A stretch of DNA of 64,000 nt from CAZTBB01 sp964611755 (lineage in GTDB: Bacteria > Pseudomonadota > Alphaproteobacteria > Micavibrionales > Micavibrionaceae): the NCBI GenBank assembly GCA_964611755.1, contig CAZTBB010000001.1, positions 1 through 64,000 of the forward strand. The letters run 5' to 3'. Each line of letters starts with the position of its first letter. Position 1 is the stretch's first letter. A program made the translations under genes and the position numbers. This document shows positions 50,819-60,282 of this stretch, one piece after another. The notes under the pieces were generated by a model. The model ran no database searches, was not told the origin of the DNA, and saw nothing but the letters and a program-made list of their open reading frames with translations.

Positions 50819-52816
50819 CTAAAACGGTTCTTTGGCGTCCTCAACAAGTTTCGCAATCGCTTCTTTGTAATCCGAAAATTCCTGATCCTGCGTTCCAAGG
50901 CGGCGAATATTCACAGTCTTTTCTTCCGCTTCACGGACACCAACAACAAAGATATTTTGCACTTTGGCATGGCTATGTTCGCGAATTTTATAATTGATCT
51001 TCTCATTACGGATATCAATCTCTGCACGAAGGCCGGCATCCAGTAATTCTTGGTGAATTTGCTTGGCATAGTCATCTGCCTTGCCGGTAATGGTCGCAAC
51101 GACGACTTGTGTCGGCGCCAGCCACAAAGGCAGCTTTCCGGCATAGCTTTCAATCATCACGCCGATAAAGCGTTCCAGTGATCCCAAAATAGCGCGGTGA
51201 AGCATGACAGGGCGATGGCGCTCACCATCCTCACCAATAAAGCTGGCATCAAGACGCTCGGGCAGATTGAAATCAAGCTGCAATGTCCCGCATTGCCATG
51301 TGCGTCCAATCGCATCACGGATCTGGTAATCAATTTTTGGCCCGTAGAAGGCACCCTCTCCGGGATCTTCACGAAATTCCAATCCGGTTTTCTGGAGTGC
51401 TTTGCGGAGGCCGTCTTCGGCCTTGTCCCATAGCGCATCATCACCAACGCGCATCTCAGGGCGCAATGATAAAGCCACAGCGACATCGTCAAAGCCAAGA
51501 TCTTTGTAGACAGTTGTCAGCAAGTCACAAAAAGCCACGGCCTCATCTGTGATTTGATCCTCTGTACAGAAAATATGCGCATCATCCTGGGTAAATTGAC
51601 GCACACGCATCAAACCGTGCAAAGCGCCATGGGCCTCGTTACGGTGGCAACATCCAAATTCGGCCAGACGGATCGGCAAATCACGGTAGGATTTAATGCC
51701 CTGATTAAAGACCTGTACGTGCGCGGGGCAGTTCATGGGTTTAAGCGCCATAAGCTTTTCAAAGGCCGCATCACTCACCACCGGGCCATCTTCATCTGTG
51801 TTTGGAACCTCATCGGGAACAACAAACATATTCTCGCGGTATTTTCCCCAGTGCCCGGATTTCTCCCATAGCTTGTTATCAATGAGCTGTGGTGTTTTGA
51901 TTTCATCATAACCCGCAGCATTGAGGCGACGGCGAATATATCCTTCAAGCTTGTTGTAAATTATGAAGCCATTCGGGTGCCAGAAAACAGAGCCCTGTGC
52001 TTCTTGCTGGAAATGGAAAAGATCCATCTCTGCGCCGATTTTACGGTGATCACGTTTTTCTGCTTCTTCTAATTGATGCAGATAGGCTTTTAATTCTTTT
52101 TCATCGCGCCATGCTGTCCCATAGATACGGGTCAGCATTGTCTTGGAGCTGTCGCCGCGCCAATAGGCACCAGCCACTTTCAGGAGTTTGAACGCACCTA
52201 CATGTTTGAGGTTAGGCAAGTGTGGCCCGCGGCAAAGATCGATGAAACCTGTGTCCCCTTGCGCATAAAGCTGGAAATTATCGTCTTGCTCGGCTCCCTC
52301 GACGATTTCAACTTTGTATGACTCGCCTCGCTCATCAAAAGCCTTAAGCGTATCCGCCTTTGTATTCAGGCTCTTGATAATCGGCGCATTGCTCTCTTTG
52401 ATGCGGCGCATTTCCTTTTCAATCTTTTCAAGATCTTCGGATGAGAGCGGGTCTTTGAATTCAATGTCATAGTAAAAACCATTCTCGATTGTTGGGCCAA
52501 TCGCCAGTTTGGCTTCCGGATAGAGTGTCTTGACGGCGCGTGCCAATAGTTGCGCAGTCACCGTATGGCGCATAATCTCCAAACCCTCATCGCTCTTGAG
52601 GGTGATGACGGCAAGATGTGAATCCTGTTCAATCGGATCGCTTAAATCGCGTTGCTCACCATTCACGGTCACGGCAATGGCGGCCTTGGCAAGTGATTTG
52701 GAAATATCCTCGGCAACCTGTAATCCCGTCGTACCGGCTGCATACTCTCTCACCGCGCCATCCGGCAAGGTGATTTTAATAGAGGAGCCGTTTGAGATTG
52801 CCTGTGCTTCTGCCAT
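50819..52816 (-). CDS. thrS: threonine-tRNA ligase
   Basis: The class II synthetase that charges tRNA-Thr. The product has 665 residues. The N-terminal TGS domain (1-65) reads IKITLPDGAVREYAAGTTG. The editing domain carries the HxxxH-type region (EIMRHTVTAQLLARAV) and later FIDLCRGPHLPNLKHVG. The catalytic core has motif 1 and 2 segments (LMALKPMNCPAHVQVF with a zinc Cys; RLAEFGCCHRNEAHGALHG, then LMRVRQFTQDDAHIFC) and motif 3 VMLHRAILGSLERFIGVMIE. The anticodon domain ends the protein. AAAGG gives a ribosome site. It is convergent with the unknown gene at 49940. Confidence 0.96.
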   Translation of the reverse strand: MAEAQAISNGSSIKITLPDGAVREYAAGTTGLQVAEDISKSLAKAAIAVTVNGEQRDLSDPIEQDSHLAVITLKSDEGLEIMRHTVTAQLLARAVKTLYPEAKLAIGPTIENGFYYDIEFKDPLSSEDLEKIEKEMRRIKESNAPIIKSLNTKADTLKAFDERGESYKVEIVEGAEQDDNFQLYAQGDTGFIDLCRGPHLPNLKHVGAFKLLKVAGAYWRGDSSKTMLTRIYGTAWRDEKELKAYLHQLEEAEKRDHRKIGAEMDLFHFQQEAQGSVFWHPNGFIIYNKLEGYIRRRLNAAGYDEIKTPQLIDNKLWEKSGHWGKYRENMFVVPDEVPNTDEDGPVVSDAAFEKLMALKPMNCPAHVQVFNQGIKSYRDLPIRLAEFGCCHRNEAHGALHGLMRVRQFTQDDAHIFCTEDQITDEAVAFCDLLTTVYKDLGFDDVAVALSLRPEMRVGDDALWDKAEDGLRKALQKTGLEFREDPGEGAFYGPKIDYQIRDAIGRTWQCGTLQLDFNLPERLDASFIGEDGERHRPVMLHRAILGSLERFIGVMIESYAGKLPLWLAPTQVVVATITGKADDYAKQIHQELLDAGLRAEIDIRNEKINYKIREHSHAKVQNIFVVGVREAEEKTVNIRRLGTQDQEFSDYKEAIAKLVEDAKEPF

Positions 52817-52961
52817 TTTTACATACCTTTTTAATCAATAGAGTTTCAAAGCCTTAAGAGAAGCGAAAAACGGGCGCGCATGCAAGTGGAATATGATGGT
52901 TAGGCGTTTATTTATGAAGAAATAGATTGATATGTTTACATAATATAAGTATTGTGTGGCC

Positions 52962-53624
52962 ATGTTTGGAGAGTTTTTGAAAAAATTGAGCTTGAAGTTG
53001 GTGTATTTTTTGGCTGCGCCATCTTATGATGAGATTGTTCAAAAAGAATGGCATGCCTACCCTGCTCCCAAAAAAATCGCACAAAAAATAGCATCTGTGC
53101 GGTCGCAACAGGACCCTGTTATAATCGATGCAGGTATTGGCACGGGCTTAACATCGCTGGCCATGAAGCGCCATTTTGAAAACGCATCGATCCATGGCTA
53201 TGACCTCTCTTCTGGAATGATGATACAGGCGCGCAAGAAAAACGCTGCGCAAAGCTATACGTCATGTGATCTGGATGATCCTAATGTTCAATGGCCGAGT
53301 GAGGATGATATAGCTGACATTGTCGTTTCATCGGGGGCAATCGATCATATGAGCAACATTGTTCACTTTATCAATGAGGCGACGCGCTCATTAAAACCGG
53401 GCGGAGTTCTCGGTTTAACACACTTGGTGCACAGCACGGCCGAACAAAAGCGCAAGAAAAGCAGCACCACCATTCATAGACATAGCTTGGAAAAAGTCCG
53501 GGAAGCAGCAGAAATGGCAGGCTTGGACATTGTTGAGCATGAGGAGGCCCTTGGCTATGCAAGAGCTGGGGATACTGGTCGCTATGGGTATCTTGTAGCG
53601 ATCAAGCCAGAATCATCAATCTAA
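52962..53624 (+). CDS. class I SAM-dependent methyltransferase
   Basis: The product has 220 residues from the ATG at 52962; a GTG two codons earlier is also possible. Motif I is VIIDAGIGTGLTSLAMKRH and the second strand is IHGYDLSSGMMIQARKK; then DIVVSSGAIDHMSNIVHF (motif IV region) and SLKPGGVLGLTHLVHS (motif VI). This is the pattern of the ubiquinone/menaquinone methyltransferase-like superfamily, but without specific substrate residues. The first 20 residues are hydrophobic (FGEFLKKLSLKLVYFLAA) and could be a membrane-associated helix. It stands before the surface gene block and converges with the beta-barrel gene with 8 bases between. Confidence 0.85.
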   Translation: MFGEFLKKLSLKLVYFLAAPSYDEIVQKEWHAYPAPKKIAQKIASVRSQQDPVIIDAGIGTGLTSLAMKRHFENASIHGYDLSSGMMIQARKKNAAQSYTSCDLDDPNVQWPSEDDIADIVVSSGAIDHMSNIVHFINEATRSLKPGGVLGLTHLVHSTAEQKRKKSSTTIHRHSLEKVREAAEMAGLDIVEHEEALGYARAGDTGRYGYLVAIKPESSI

Positions 53625-53632
53625 TTGGGTCA

Positions 53633-54934
53633 TTACAGTGAACCGGTTAAACGCAGCATGATTTCGTTTTGTTCATATCCATTGATTGATGTAGAGCTTT
53701 CACGCTTGTTATACAGATATTCCGCGCCGAGCTGAATACGGGGGTTAACAAAATATTTTAATTTCAGGCCGGCAAGATAGGAATCATCCTCACGGTTAAT
53801 GGACGAGAAGTCCTGCAATTGATAACCCATGGATAATTGGGCATAGAGATCTTGCTGCAGCTCATGGGCATATGAAAGATTTACACTCGTATTATCATAG
53901 CCACTTGTGACCTGATTATCTTCTACATTGGATTGTTCTAACACCAAATTAAACTTGCCTTTGCGATAAGGCACCCAGTTTGTATTCATAACAAAAGAGA
54001 GATTGCTGGTATCATCGACCGTGTCATCATCATAATTTCTGCTATCAATCCCAATAGCCGCGCCGCCATATAATATGCCTTTGTAATTGAAAATTGTTCC
54101 TACAAGAGCCTGAAGATAATCATTGTCGCGGTTATTTCCTGCAAAAGAAGTGCCATCAAACGTCAAGCGCAGATAGTCGGAATTTTCAAACCTTAAATTT
54201 AGAAAGGGTCTAAAACTTGTTCGCGTGGAATATGAGAGGTTTAAATCATATGTTGTTATATCTATGTCACCATCCTCAAAAATGGCCTGCGCATTTGTAT
54301 CTAAAAATGTGTTATTTTCATTTCTAAGCTCTGCATATTGTACATTCGCAGCAATTCTCAGGCGATTGGGATTGTACACAATGCCGCCATTTACGTATTT
54401 TGTGCCGATCTCAATCGGTGTTTTTGTCTTAAATCCGGATGTGATGGATCGCCTGTCTCTGTGATTTTGTATCACCCCGGCGCGGATGGGTATTCTTAAA
54501 TTGTGATAGGCTTCGAAGTCTGCGCCCAATGTTGCGCTGTAGTCTTCGGTGTTTTCGTCACTTACATCCATGGCACGTTTAAGGTCCGCTTTTGTATCAA
54601 CAAAAAAACTATGGCGTGCGACATTTTTCTGCATCATTAAATGCGGTGAAATGGTCGTGATAAAATCACTTTCTGTATTGTTCTTTTCGGCACGAACATT
54701 ATCGTTGTAAGACTGCTCGACACTTAAATCCCCTTGGATCATAAGGCCTTTGTATTTGATAGGCGGCTTACGATAGATGAAAGGGTCTGATTCTATATCT
54801 TCGTTATTGTTGAGGGTTTCGTCTTTGAAAGAAAATCCAGGCGTAACAAATTCACCTTCGGCATGCGCATTTATAGGCACGAAAAGGGCTGTGCCAAATA
54901 AAAAGCATAGAAGTCGGGATGTTTTTTTTAACAT
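53633..54934 (-). CDS. outer-membrane beta-barrel protein (BBP2_2-like)
   Basis: The product has 433 residues. A signal peptide, MLKKTSRLLCFLFGTALFVP ending AHA, directs it to the periplasm. A short linker is followed by about sixteen alternating strands, for example FITTISPHLMMQKNV, YDLNLSYSTRTSFRPFLNL and ISINGYEQNEIMLRL-like ending in LRLTGSL with a C-terminal hydrophobic residue; this is the pattern of the BBP2_2 outer-membrane barrel family. In alphaproteobacteria, similar proteins often lie in exopolysaccharide loci and are proposed to be export barrels. That role is inferred here from the neighbours only. Confidence 0.7.
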   Translation of the reverse strand: MLKKTSRLLCFLFGTALFVPINAHAEGEFVTPGFSFKDETLNNNEDIESDPFIYRKPPIKYKGLMIQGDLSVEQSYNDNVRAEKNNTESDFITTISPHLMMQKNVARHSFFVDTKADLKRAMDVSDENTEDYSATLGADFEAYHNLRIPIRAGVIQNHRDRRSITSGFKTKTPIEIGTKYVNGGIVYNPNRLRIAANVQYAELRNENNTFLDTNAQAIFEDGDIDITTYDLNLSYSTRTSFRPFLNLRFENSDYLRLTFDGTSFAGNNRDNDYLQALVGTIFNYKGILYGGAAIGIDSRNYDDDTVDDTSNLSFVMNTNWVPYRKGKFNLVLEQSNVEDNQVTSGYDNTSVNLSYAHELQQDLYAQLSMGYQLQDFSSINREDDSYLAGLKLKYFVNPRIQLGAEYLYNKRESSTSINGYEQNEIMLRLTGSL

Positions 54935-55104
54935 AATATGCCAGTGTCTGCTATAAGCCGCCTAGAAGCCAGAAGAAGGAATGAATCCCCAATGAATCTA
55001 GAAAAGTTTATCATAGCGCTAAGAGTGTGATAAATATTTATTTGATGTGTTTCATGCTTTAGCTGTGACTTAAATTTCAAGCCTAAAAAGTACAAAAAGC
55101 GCCT

Positions 55105-55896
55105 ATGATGTTTCATTTTACCGATATCATCTGGTTTTTAATCAAGCCAAGCCATGTGATTGTCTGGCTGTTTTTGGCTGCTTTGGCCTCTTGTTTTTGC
55201 CTAAGGGGCGCATGGTCTCGTAACCTTCTTGCGCTTTCGGTGATTTTCTTTTTGATTCTGGCGGTGATGCCAACGGGTTACAACATGACTCACTATCTGG
55301 AAACGCGGTTTGAGCGTCCGGATTCTCTTCCTGAAAACATTGATGGCATTATTGTTCTGGGCGGTTCAACCAATACAGATTTGAGCGATGCGCACAAAAT
55401 ACCCATCGTAAATGACAGCGCCGAGCGCCTTTTTGATTTTGCCGCTCTCGCCAAACAATTTCCGGAGGCTAAGTTGGTTTTTGCAGGTGGTCGCAAAAAA
55501 GCGGATTTAGTCAATACAGGGGCGCATTTCATGTCAGAGGCGCACTACGCGGAATCTCTCTTATCCTCAATTGGATTTCCCACGGAGACAATCATTTTTG
55601 AAGACCAATCAAAAAATACATATCAAAACATTGTTTTTTCCAAAACACTTGCAAAACCGCTCCCCCGGGAAAACTGGATTTTGATCACATCGGCCTTTCA
55701 TATGGCGCGCAGTAAAGCCGTTTTTGATGCGCAGGGATGGAAGGTTATTCCATACCCCGCCGATTATAAAACCGGGACACATTATCAATTAAAACCATTG
55801 CATATAAATATGCCGCATAACCTGCATTTATTGGATATTGCAACAAAAGAAATTCTTGGCAAAATCGTTTACAAAATAAGCGGAAAAATTAAGTGA
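55105..55896 (+). CDS. YdcF/ElyC-family membrane protein (DUF218)
   Basis: The product has 263 residues. Two membrane segments are seen in the first 60 residues. The DUF218 domain follows from about residue 80: GIIVLGGSTNTDLSDAH, then LAKQFPEAKLVFAGG, YAESLLSSIGFPTETII, EDQSKNTYQNIVFSK and WILITSAFHMARSKAVF, all in the family order. Family members, such as ElyC and SanA, are linked to envelope biogenesis, with no reaction proven. It is divergent from the beta-barrel gene across 170 bases, and 125 bases before the protease gene. Confidence 0.88.
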   Translation: MMFHFTDIIWFLIKPSHVIVWLFLAALASCFCLRGAWSRNLLALSVIFFLILAVMPTGYNMTHYLETRFERPDSLPENIDGIIVLGGSTNTDLSDAHKIPIVNDSAERLFDFAALAKQFPEAKLVFAGGRKKADLVNTGAHFMSEAHYAESLLSSIGFPTETIIFEDQSKNTYQNIVFSKTLAKPLPRENWILITSAFHMARSKAVFDAQGWKVIPYPADYKTGTHYQLKPLHINMPHNLHLLDIATKEILGKIVYKISGKIK

Positions 55897-55937
55897 AATC
55901 AAACACTTAAGGCATATTTGATAAAATTTTATACATT

Positions 55938-55970
55938 ATTATCCGGCTTTTAACATTATCCGGCTATACT
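55938..55970 (+). promoter_or_regulatory. direct repeat and -10 element upstream of the serralysin-like gene
   Basis: ATTATCCGGCT occurs twice, at 55938-55948 and 55955-55965, 17 bases start to start, that is about one and a half helix turns. The second copy ends where a TATACT -10-like hexamer begins (55965-55970), 51 bases before the start codon. The repeat covers the -35 region, so an activator could bind here. Confidence 0.5.
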
Positions 55971-56021
55971 TTTAGTGTGGGGAAATAAAAGCGCTTTAAT
56001 GCGCCTGGGGATAATAAAGAT

Positions 56022-58925
56022 ATGGCTGACTCTACTTCTTCTTCTATGACAACAATTACATCCATTGGATGTGGGTGTGCCGGATGTGAATCCGGAATGA
56101 ATTCTACAAATATTAATCCTGATATTCTGGGTGATTATAATGTGATCGGTGATGCGCCGATCACCAGTGATAGCGACCTCAGCATTGATGCGCCTAGTAT
56201 CACAGCAACACCAACGCAATTTGCCAATTATCTGACGGATGGTTTCTGGCAAGATTTTTACAGCGGTGGTAATAATGCATCGCCATGGGCTTCTGCCAAT
56301 TACGAGGGATGGAACGGCAAAACAACCTTCACCTATAGCATTCACAACAATTATTCTGGTCAAGCGGCCGGCATAGAGAATGCATTTGATTCCTGGGCGG
56401 ATGTGGCCAATGTGTCTTTCACACGCAATGATGGTTTGGGCAGCAATGCCGATATATATTTTGATGCTGTCGGAGGTGGAGAGAGCGGTCGTGCATTTGC
56501 AGCTGTTGGCTGGTCATTAAGCGGCGGCGTAGCCAGTATTAATGGATCAGTGCGCGTTGTTATTGATTATGGCTCCGGCGGTTTTGGTAATAATATTAAC
56601 GATTACGGCAATTATGCGCTGACAACTGCCATTCATGAAATCGGCCACGCTCTGGGCTTGGGACACTCCGGCAATTATAACGCAGGCGCCGGCAACCCGA
56701 CTTACAATGATGCCACATTCACAAATGACACACATCAATTCTCTCTAATGTCCTATTGGTCAGAAACCAATTATGGCGGAGCGCAACATTTTGAAAGTCC
56801 ATCTACGCCGATGGTCATGGATATTCTGGCGATTCAGAACCTCTACGGTGCCAATATGACCACGCGAACGGGCAACACGACGTACGGATTTAATTCCAAT
56901 GCCGGCGTTGACCAGCTCAATTTCTCGATCAATGATAATCCGGTTGTAGCCATATGGGATGCCGGTGGAACAGATACATTGGATCTTTCGGGCTATTCGA
57001 ATACGCAAATGATTAATCTGAATGATGGTGAGTACAGCAACGTAGGCGGCAGTACGGGTAACGTAGCCATTGCGATCGGTGCGACCATTGAAAATGCTGT
57101 CGGCGGGTCCGGAATTGATACGATATACGGCAACGAAGTCAATAATGTGATCTCTGCTGGTAATGGCAATGATATTATTCATGGTTCTGCCGGAAGCGAT
57201 ACCATCAATGGTGGAAATGACTCTGATACGGTGATTTATACCTCAAGTGTCAGTAGCTTTTTGGTCAATATCATCAATAACTTTACCGTTACTCTTCAGC
57301 ACCTCACGCAGAGCTTCACGGACACAGTCAGCTATGTTGAAACATTTATTTTTGACTCGGTCAGCTACACATTTGCCCAGCTTTCAGCCTTTGCCGCTAT
57401 TGAGGGTACAGAATCAGCCGATGTTTTAAATGGAACGGCCACGGCCAATACTCTCAATGGATTGGGTGGAAATGACACGATTTATGCGCATGATGGTGAT
57501 GACACGGTGAATGGCGGTGCCGGCGAAGACCGCATTCTCGGCATGCTCGGTAATGATACGCTCCGCGGCGGTGATGATAATGATACGCTGCTTGGGAATG
57601 AAGGCAATGACATGCTCTACGGTGATGCCGGTAATGATCAGCTCTTGGGCCATGATGGTAATGATACGCTTTATGGCGGCTTAGGTAATGATGATTTGCG
57701 TGATGGTGATGGTGCCGATGTCGTTTATGGCGAGGATGGAAATGATATTATTTATGGCGGCGCAGGCGATGACACCTATCACGGCGGAAACGGCGATGAC
57801 CGGATTTATGCAACATCGGGTAATAACACACTTTACGGGAATGCGGGTGCGGACATACTCTATGGTGGCTCGGAAGTTGATAACATCTATGGCGGTGAGG
57901 GTAATGACAGCATTCAGGGCTTTGGCGGTAATGATTATATCGTAGGCGGTGCCGGCGAGGATTATCTGCGAGGAAATGCCGGGGATGATACGATTATTGC
58001 CGGGGATGATAATGATATTTTGATTGGTGATGACGGCAACGATACGCTCTATGGTCAAAATGGTGATGACAATATCAATGGCGGTATTGGGAATGACATC
58101 CTCTTTGGTGATGATGGCAATGATTTGCTGTTAGGCTTGGCCGGCAATGACACACTTCATGGCGGCGCAGGCAATGATGATTTGCGTGATTTTGAAGGTG
58201 ATGACATCATTTATGCCGGTGATGGCGATGATGTTATTTATGGTGGATCAGGCAATGACACTTATAACGGACATGGCGGTAATGATAGAATTTTTGCTGG
58301 GTCCGGCTTGAACACAATTAATGGTGATGCGGGCGCTGATATTCTTTATGGCGGAACTGATGCTGATACCATTAATGGCGGTGATGATAATGACAGTATT
58401 CAAGGCTTTGGCGGCGATGACATTATAAACGGCGATGCGGGCGCGGATTATATGCGCGGGAATGATGGAAATGACACCATCCGTGGCGGCGTTGGGAATG
58501 ATACTGTTTTAGGTGATAACGGCAATGACATTCTTTACGGTGATGCCGATAATGACATTCTGAACGGTGGTATTGGCAATGATACGCTTTATGGCGGTGG
58601 TGGATCTGATCATCTTATCGGCGCTGCCGGAGAAGATACATATGTCTTTGAATCAGCGAATGCATTTGATGGCTGGGATCATATTCATACATTCAATGAA
58701 GCGGAAGGCGATCATATTGATATTTCTGATCTCCTCTCGGGCTATGACCCGCTCAGTGATGCCTTAACAGATTTTGTTCTGTTATACGAATCCGGTAATT
58801 ACACCTATCTTCATGTGGATACAGATGGCGGAGCCAACAGCTTCACACGCGTAGCGGCCATCGTCAATGTGACCGGGCTTGGTGATGCCGACGATTTTGT
58901 CGCCTCCGGCGGGTTGATTATCTAA
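56022..58925 (+). CDS. serralysin-like zinc metalloprotease with RTX repeats, type I secretion substrate
   Basis: The product has 967 residues and no Sec signal, as in type I secreted proteins. The metalloprotease domain spans about 60-300: the zinc site HEIGHALGLGH at 205-215 and the Met-turn LMSYWSE with Met243 and the Tyr that can bind zinc, as in serralysins (family M10B). Near residue 360 begin about 50 Gly/Asp nonapeptides of the form GGxGxDxUx, which bind Ca2+ outside the cell. The last 100 residues (VFESANAFDGWDHIH, then EGDHIDISDLLSG) match the C-terminal secretion region. Unusual: three Cys in a CxCxxC cluster at residues 17-22, though such proteases usually lack Cys. No inhibitor or exporter gene is adjacent. 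Confidence 0.92.
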   Translation: MADSTSSSMTTITSIGCGCAGCESGMNSTNINPDILGDYNVIGDAPITSDSDLSIDAPSITATPTQFANYLTDGFWQDFYSGGNNASPWASANYEGWNGKTTFTYSIHNNYSGQAAGIENAFDSWADVANVSFTRNDGLGSNADIYFDAVGGGESGRAFAAVGWSLSGGVASINGSVRVVIDYGSGGFGNNINDYGNYALTTAIHEIGHALGLGHSGNYNAGAGNPTYNDATFTNDTHQFSLMSYWSETNYGGAQHFESPSTPMVMDILAIQNLYGANMTTRTGNTTYGFNSNAGVDQLNFSINDNPVVAIWDAGGTDTLDLSGYSNTQMINLNDGEYSNVGGSTGNVAIAIGATIENAVGGSGIDTIYGNEVNNVISAGNGNDIIHGSAGSDTINGGNDSDTVIYTSSVSSFLVNIINNFTVTLQHLTQSFTDTVSYVETFIFDSVSYTFAQLSAFAAIEGTESADVLNGTATANTLNGLGGNDTIYAHDGDDTVNGGAGEDRILGMLGNDTLRGGDDNDTLLGNEGNDMLYGDAGNDQLLGHDGNDTLYGGLGNDDLRDGDGADVVYGEDGNDIIYGGAGDDTYHGGNGDDRIYATSGNNTLYGNAGADILYGGSEVDNIYGGEGNDSIQGFGGNDYIVGGAGEDYLRGNAGDDTIIAGDDNDILIGDDGNDTLYGQNGDDNINGGIGNDILFGDDGNDLLLGLAGNDTLHGGAGNDDLRDFEGDDIIYAGDGDDVIYGGSGNDTYNGHGGNDRIFAGSGLNTINGDAGADILYGGTDADTINGGDDNDSIQGFGGDDIINGDAGADYMRGNDGNDTIRGGVGNDTVLGDNGNDILYGDADNDILNGGIGNDTLYGGGGSDHLIGAAGEDTYVFESANAFDGWDHIHTFNEAEGDHIDISDLLSGYDPLSDALTDFVLLYESGNYTYLHVDTDGGANSFTRVAAIVNVTGLGDADDFVASGGLII
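57600..58600 (+). repeat. 486-bp tandem super-repeat in the RTX region
   Basis: Two neighbouring copies of about 486 bases (162 codons, exactly 18 nonapeptides) lie inside the protease gene. An anchor, ATGATGATTTGCG, occurs at 57688 and at 58174. At the protein level NDDLRD, GGAGDDTYHG/GGSGNDTYNG, GNAGADILYGG/GDAGADILYGG and SIQGFGGNDYI/SIQGFGGDDII line up in the same order. Limits are approximate. Confidence 0.75.
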
Positions 58926-58940
58926 AAGCTGCTGTATTTT

Positions 58941-59579
58941 TTAAGGTTTGAAGAAAAAGGCTGTATCCCAAACGCCTGAGGATGTCCAGATCGTGCGCCA
59001 TTGTGAGATCGTATCATAAACCTCTTTCCATACCTTTCCATTGGGACCATCTTGCATTGATCGTGATGCTGGCGAGTATGTATTGCTCGGCAGGTACCAG
59101 TTGACATTATCAATGACCATCACACCGCCCGATTTTAATTTTGGAATAGCTTTGAGGGCTACATGATCGCGGTATTGGCCATCATTAAGAATAAAATCAA
59201 CGCTGTTATCTTTAAAATCATCCAGAACCTTTGCATAGGCAGAATCGCCACCCTTTTCTTCGGGCACATCAAGGGGGCACAAGCGATAATCAATGTTTTC
59301 AAGATTCCATTCTTTAAACATTTTGCCAACTTTTTCATACCAATCTTCATGGTGTTCAACACTGGTGACATGTTTCATGCGTTTGGCAAACCAACGCGTG
59401 CTGCGGCCACTTCCAAATTCAACACCAATATCAGTATCTTTTAACCATGAGTCCAAAATTTCATTGGCATTTTGTGTAAGCCACGGATCATCGGGACGTG
59501 TTTGATTATAAATCATCAGCCCAATACGATTTTTAATATATCGCGGGTTCCAGTGGGAAATTGATCGCATGGCACTCAT
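58941..59579 (-). CDS. class I SAM-dependent methyltransferase, polysaccharide-locus type
   Basis: The product has 212 residues. The SAM site reads IGVEFGSGRSTRWFAKRM, with HVTSVEHHEDWYEKV as the second strand; DFILNDGQYRDHVALK holds the acidic motif and SGGVMVIDNVNWYLP follows. The pattern fits the Methyltransf_24-type group often found in surface polysaccharide loci. The substrate is unknown. It follows the acetyltransferase gene by 5 bases on the same strand, so the two are one unit. It is convergent with the protease gene at 15 bases. Confidence 0.82.
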   Translation of the reverse strand: MSAMRSISHWNPRYIKNRIGLMIYNQTRPDDPWLTQNANEILDSWLKDTDIGVEFGSGRSTRWFAKRMKHVTSVEHHEDWYEKVGKMFKEWNLENIDYRLCPLDVPEEKGGDSAYAKVLDDFKDNSVDFILNDGQYRDHVALKAIPKLKSGGVMVIDNVNWYLPSNTYSPASRSMQDGPNGKVWKEVYDTISQWRTIWTSSGVWDTAFFFKP

Positions 59580-59584
59580 CTCTC

Positions 59585-60103
59585 TTACTGATCCTTTTCA
59601 AGTGTTTTAATAATTTTGGCAGGCACACCGCCAACAACAGAATACTCTGGAATGTTTTCCGTGACAACAGCGCCTGCTGCCAAAACACATTTTTCACCTA
59701 TTTCCGTGCCGCCAAGGATCGTCACGGACGCCCCAATCCAGCAGCCTTCGCCAATTGTGATGGGTGCGCTAAAGCCTTCCCCGGCTATGCTCGGTGTGTC
59801 TAAATCAATCTTGTGAGAGCCGGTGACAATACATACGCGCGGTGCTATGCCGACATGAGCTCCGATTTTAATGGGGGCGTCACCGCCAACTAAGATCCCC
59901 TCGTGGCCAATAAAGGCATAATCATCTATTTGGACTGGTCCGCTTGTGTGAATTTTGACGGATGAGACCAGACGTACGCCTTTTCCAATGTCTACCCCAG
60001 CCATACGCCAGATTGCATTTTTTACATTGTAGCAGCGTGTGGCAGGGAATAAACCACATAGAAAATTGGCAAGGGCACGGCGCAAAGATAGAAAAGACAT
60101 CAT
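59585..60103 (-). CDS. hexapeptide-repeat O-acyltransferase
   Basis: The product has 172 residues of the left-handed beta-helix (LbH) acyltransferase fold, seen as a run of [LIV]-G-x4 hexapeptides: IDDYAFIGHEGILVGGDAP, IKIGAHVGIAPRVCIV, ITIGEGCWIGASVTILGG and EIGEKCVLAAGAVVTENIPE. It resembles the maltose acetyltransferase / WcaF group, which acetylate sugars with acetyl-CoA. The catalytic His is probably in VTGSHKID. The N-terminal 30 residues are hydrophobic but lack a clear signal. It is transcribed first in the unit with the methyltransferase; AAAAGG precedes the ATG. Confidence 0.85.
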   Translation of the reverse strand: MMSFLSLRRALANFLCGLFPATRCYNVKNAIWRMAGVDIGKGVRLVSSVKIHTSGPVQIDDYAFIGHEGILVGGDAPIKIGAHVGIAPRVCIVTGSHKIDLDTPSIAGEGFSAPITIGEGCWIGASVTILGGTEIGEKCVLAAGAVVTENIPEYSVVGGVPAKIIKTLEKDQ

Positions 60104-60282
60104 GATCCTTTTTTCGGAAATGGAATTGCATTTTTAAGAAAAAAACACATTCACATTAAGTGTATAAGCACAAAAAAGATAGCGTGCTATGGCCTATATG
60201 TTAAGTAATTTCATATTTTATAGCTAAAGTGTTCTTGATTTGTTCTGTTTTGTGTGGTAAAGCTTAAACCATCATCCCCATA

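Noticed and set aside
57681..58058. Open minus-strand frame of 125 codons across the RTX repeats
   Set aside because: It is the reverse reading of the periodic Gly/Asp codons (GGN, GAT, AAT become Ile/Val/Thr codons), with no ribosome site and repetitive, meaningless sequence.
57420..58660. Short periodic repeats resembling a CRISPR array
   Set aside because: The 27-base period is coding (RTX nonapeptides) and in frame throughout. No spacers and no cas genes are present.
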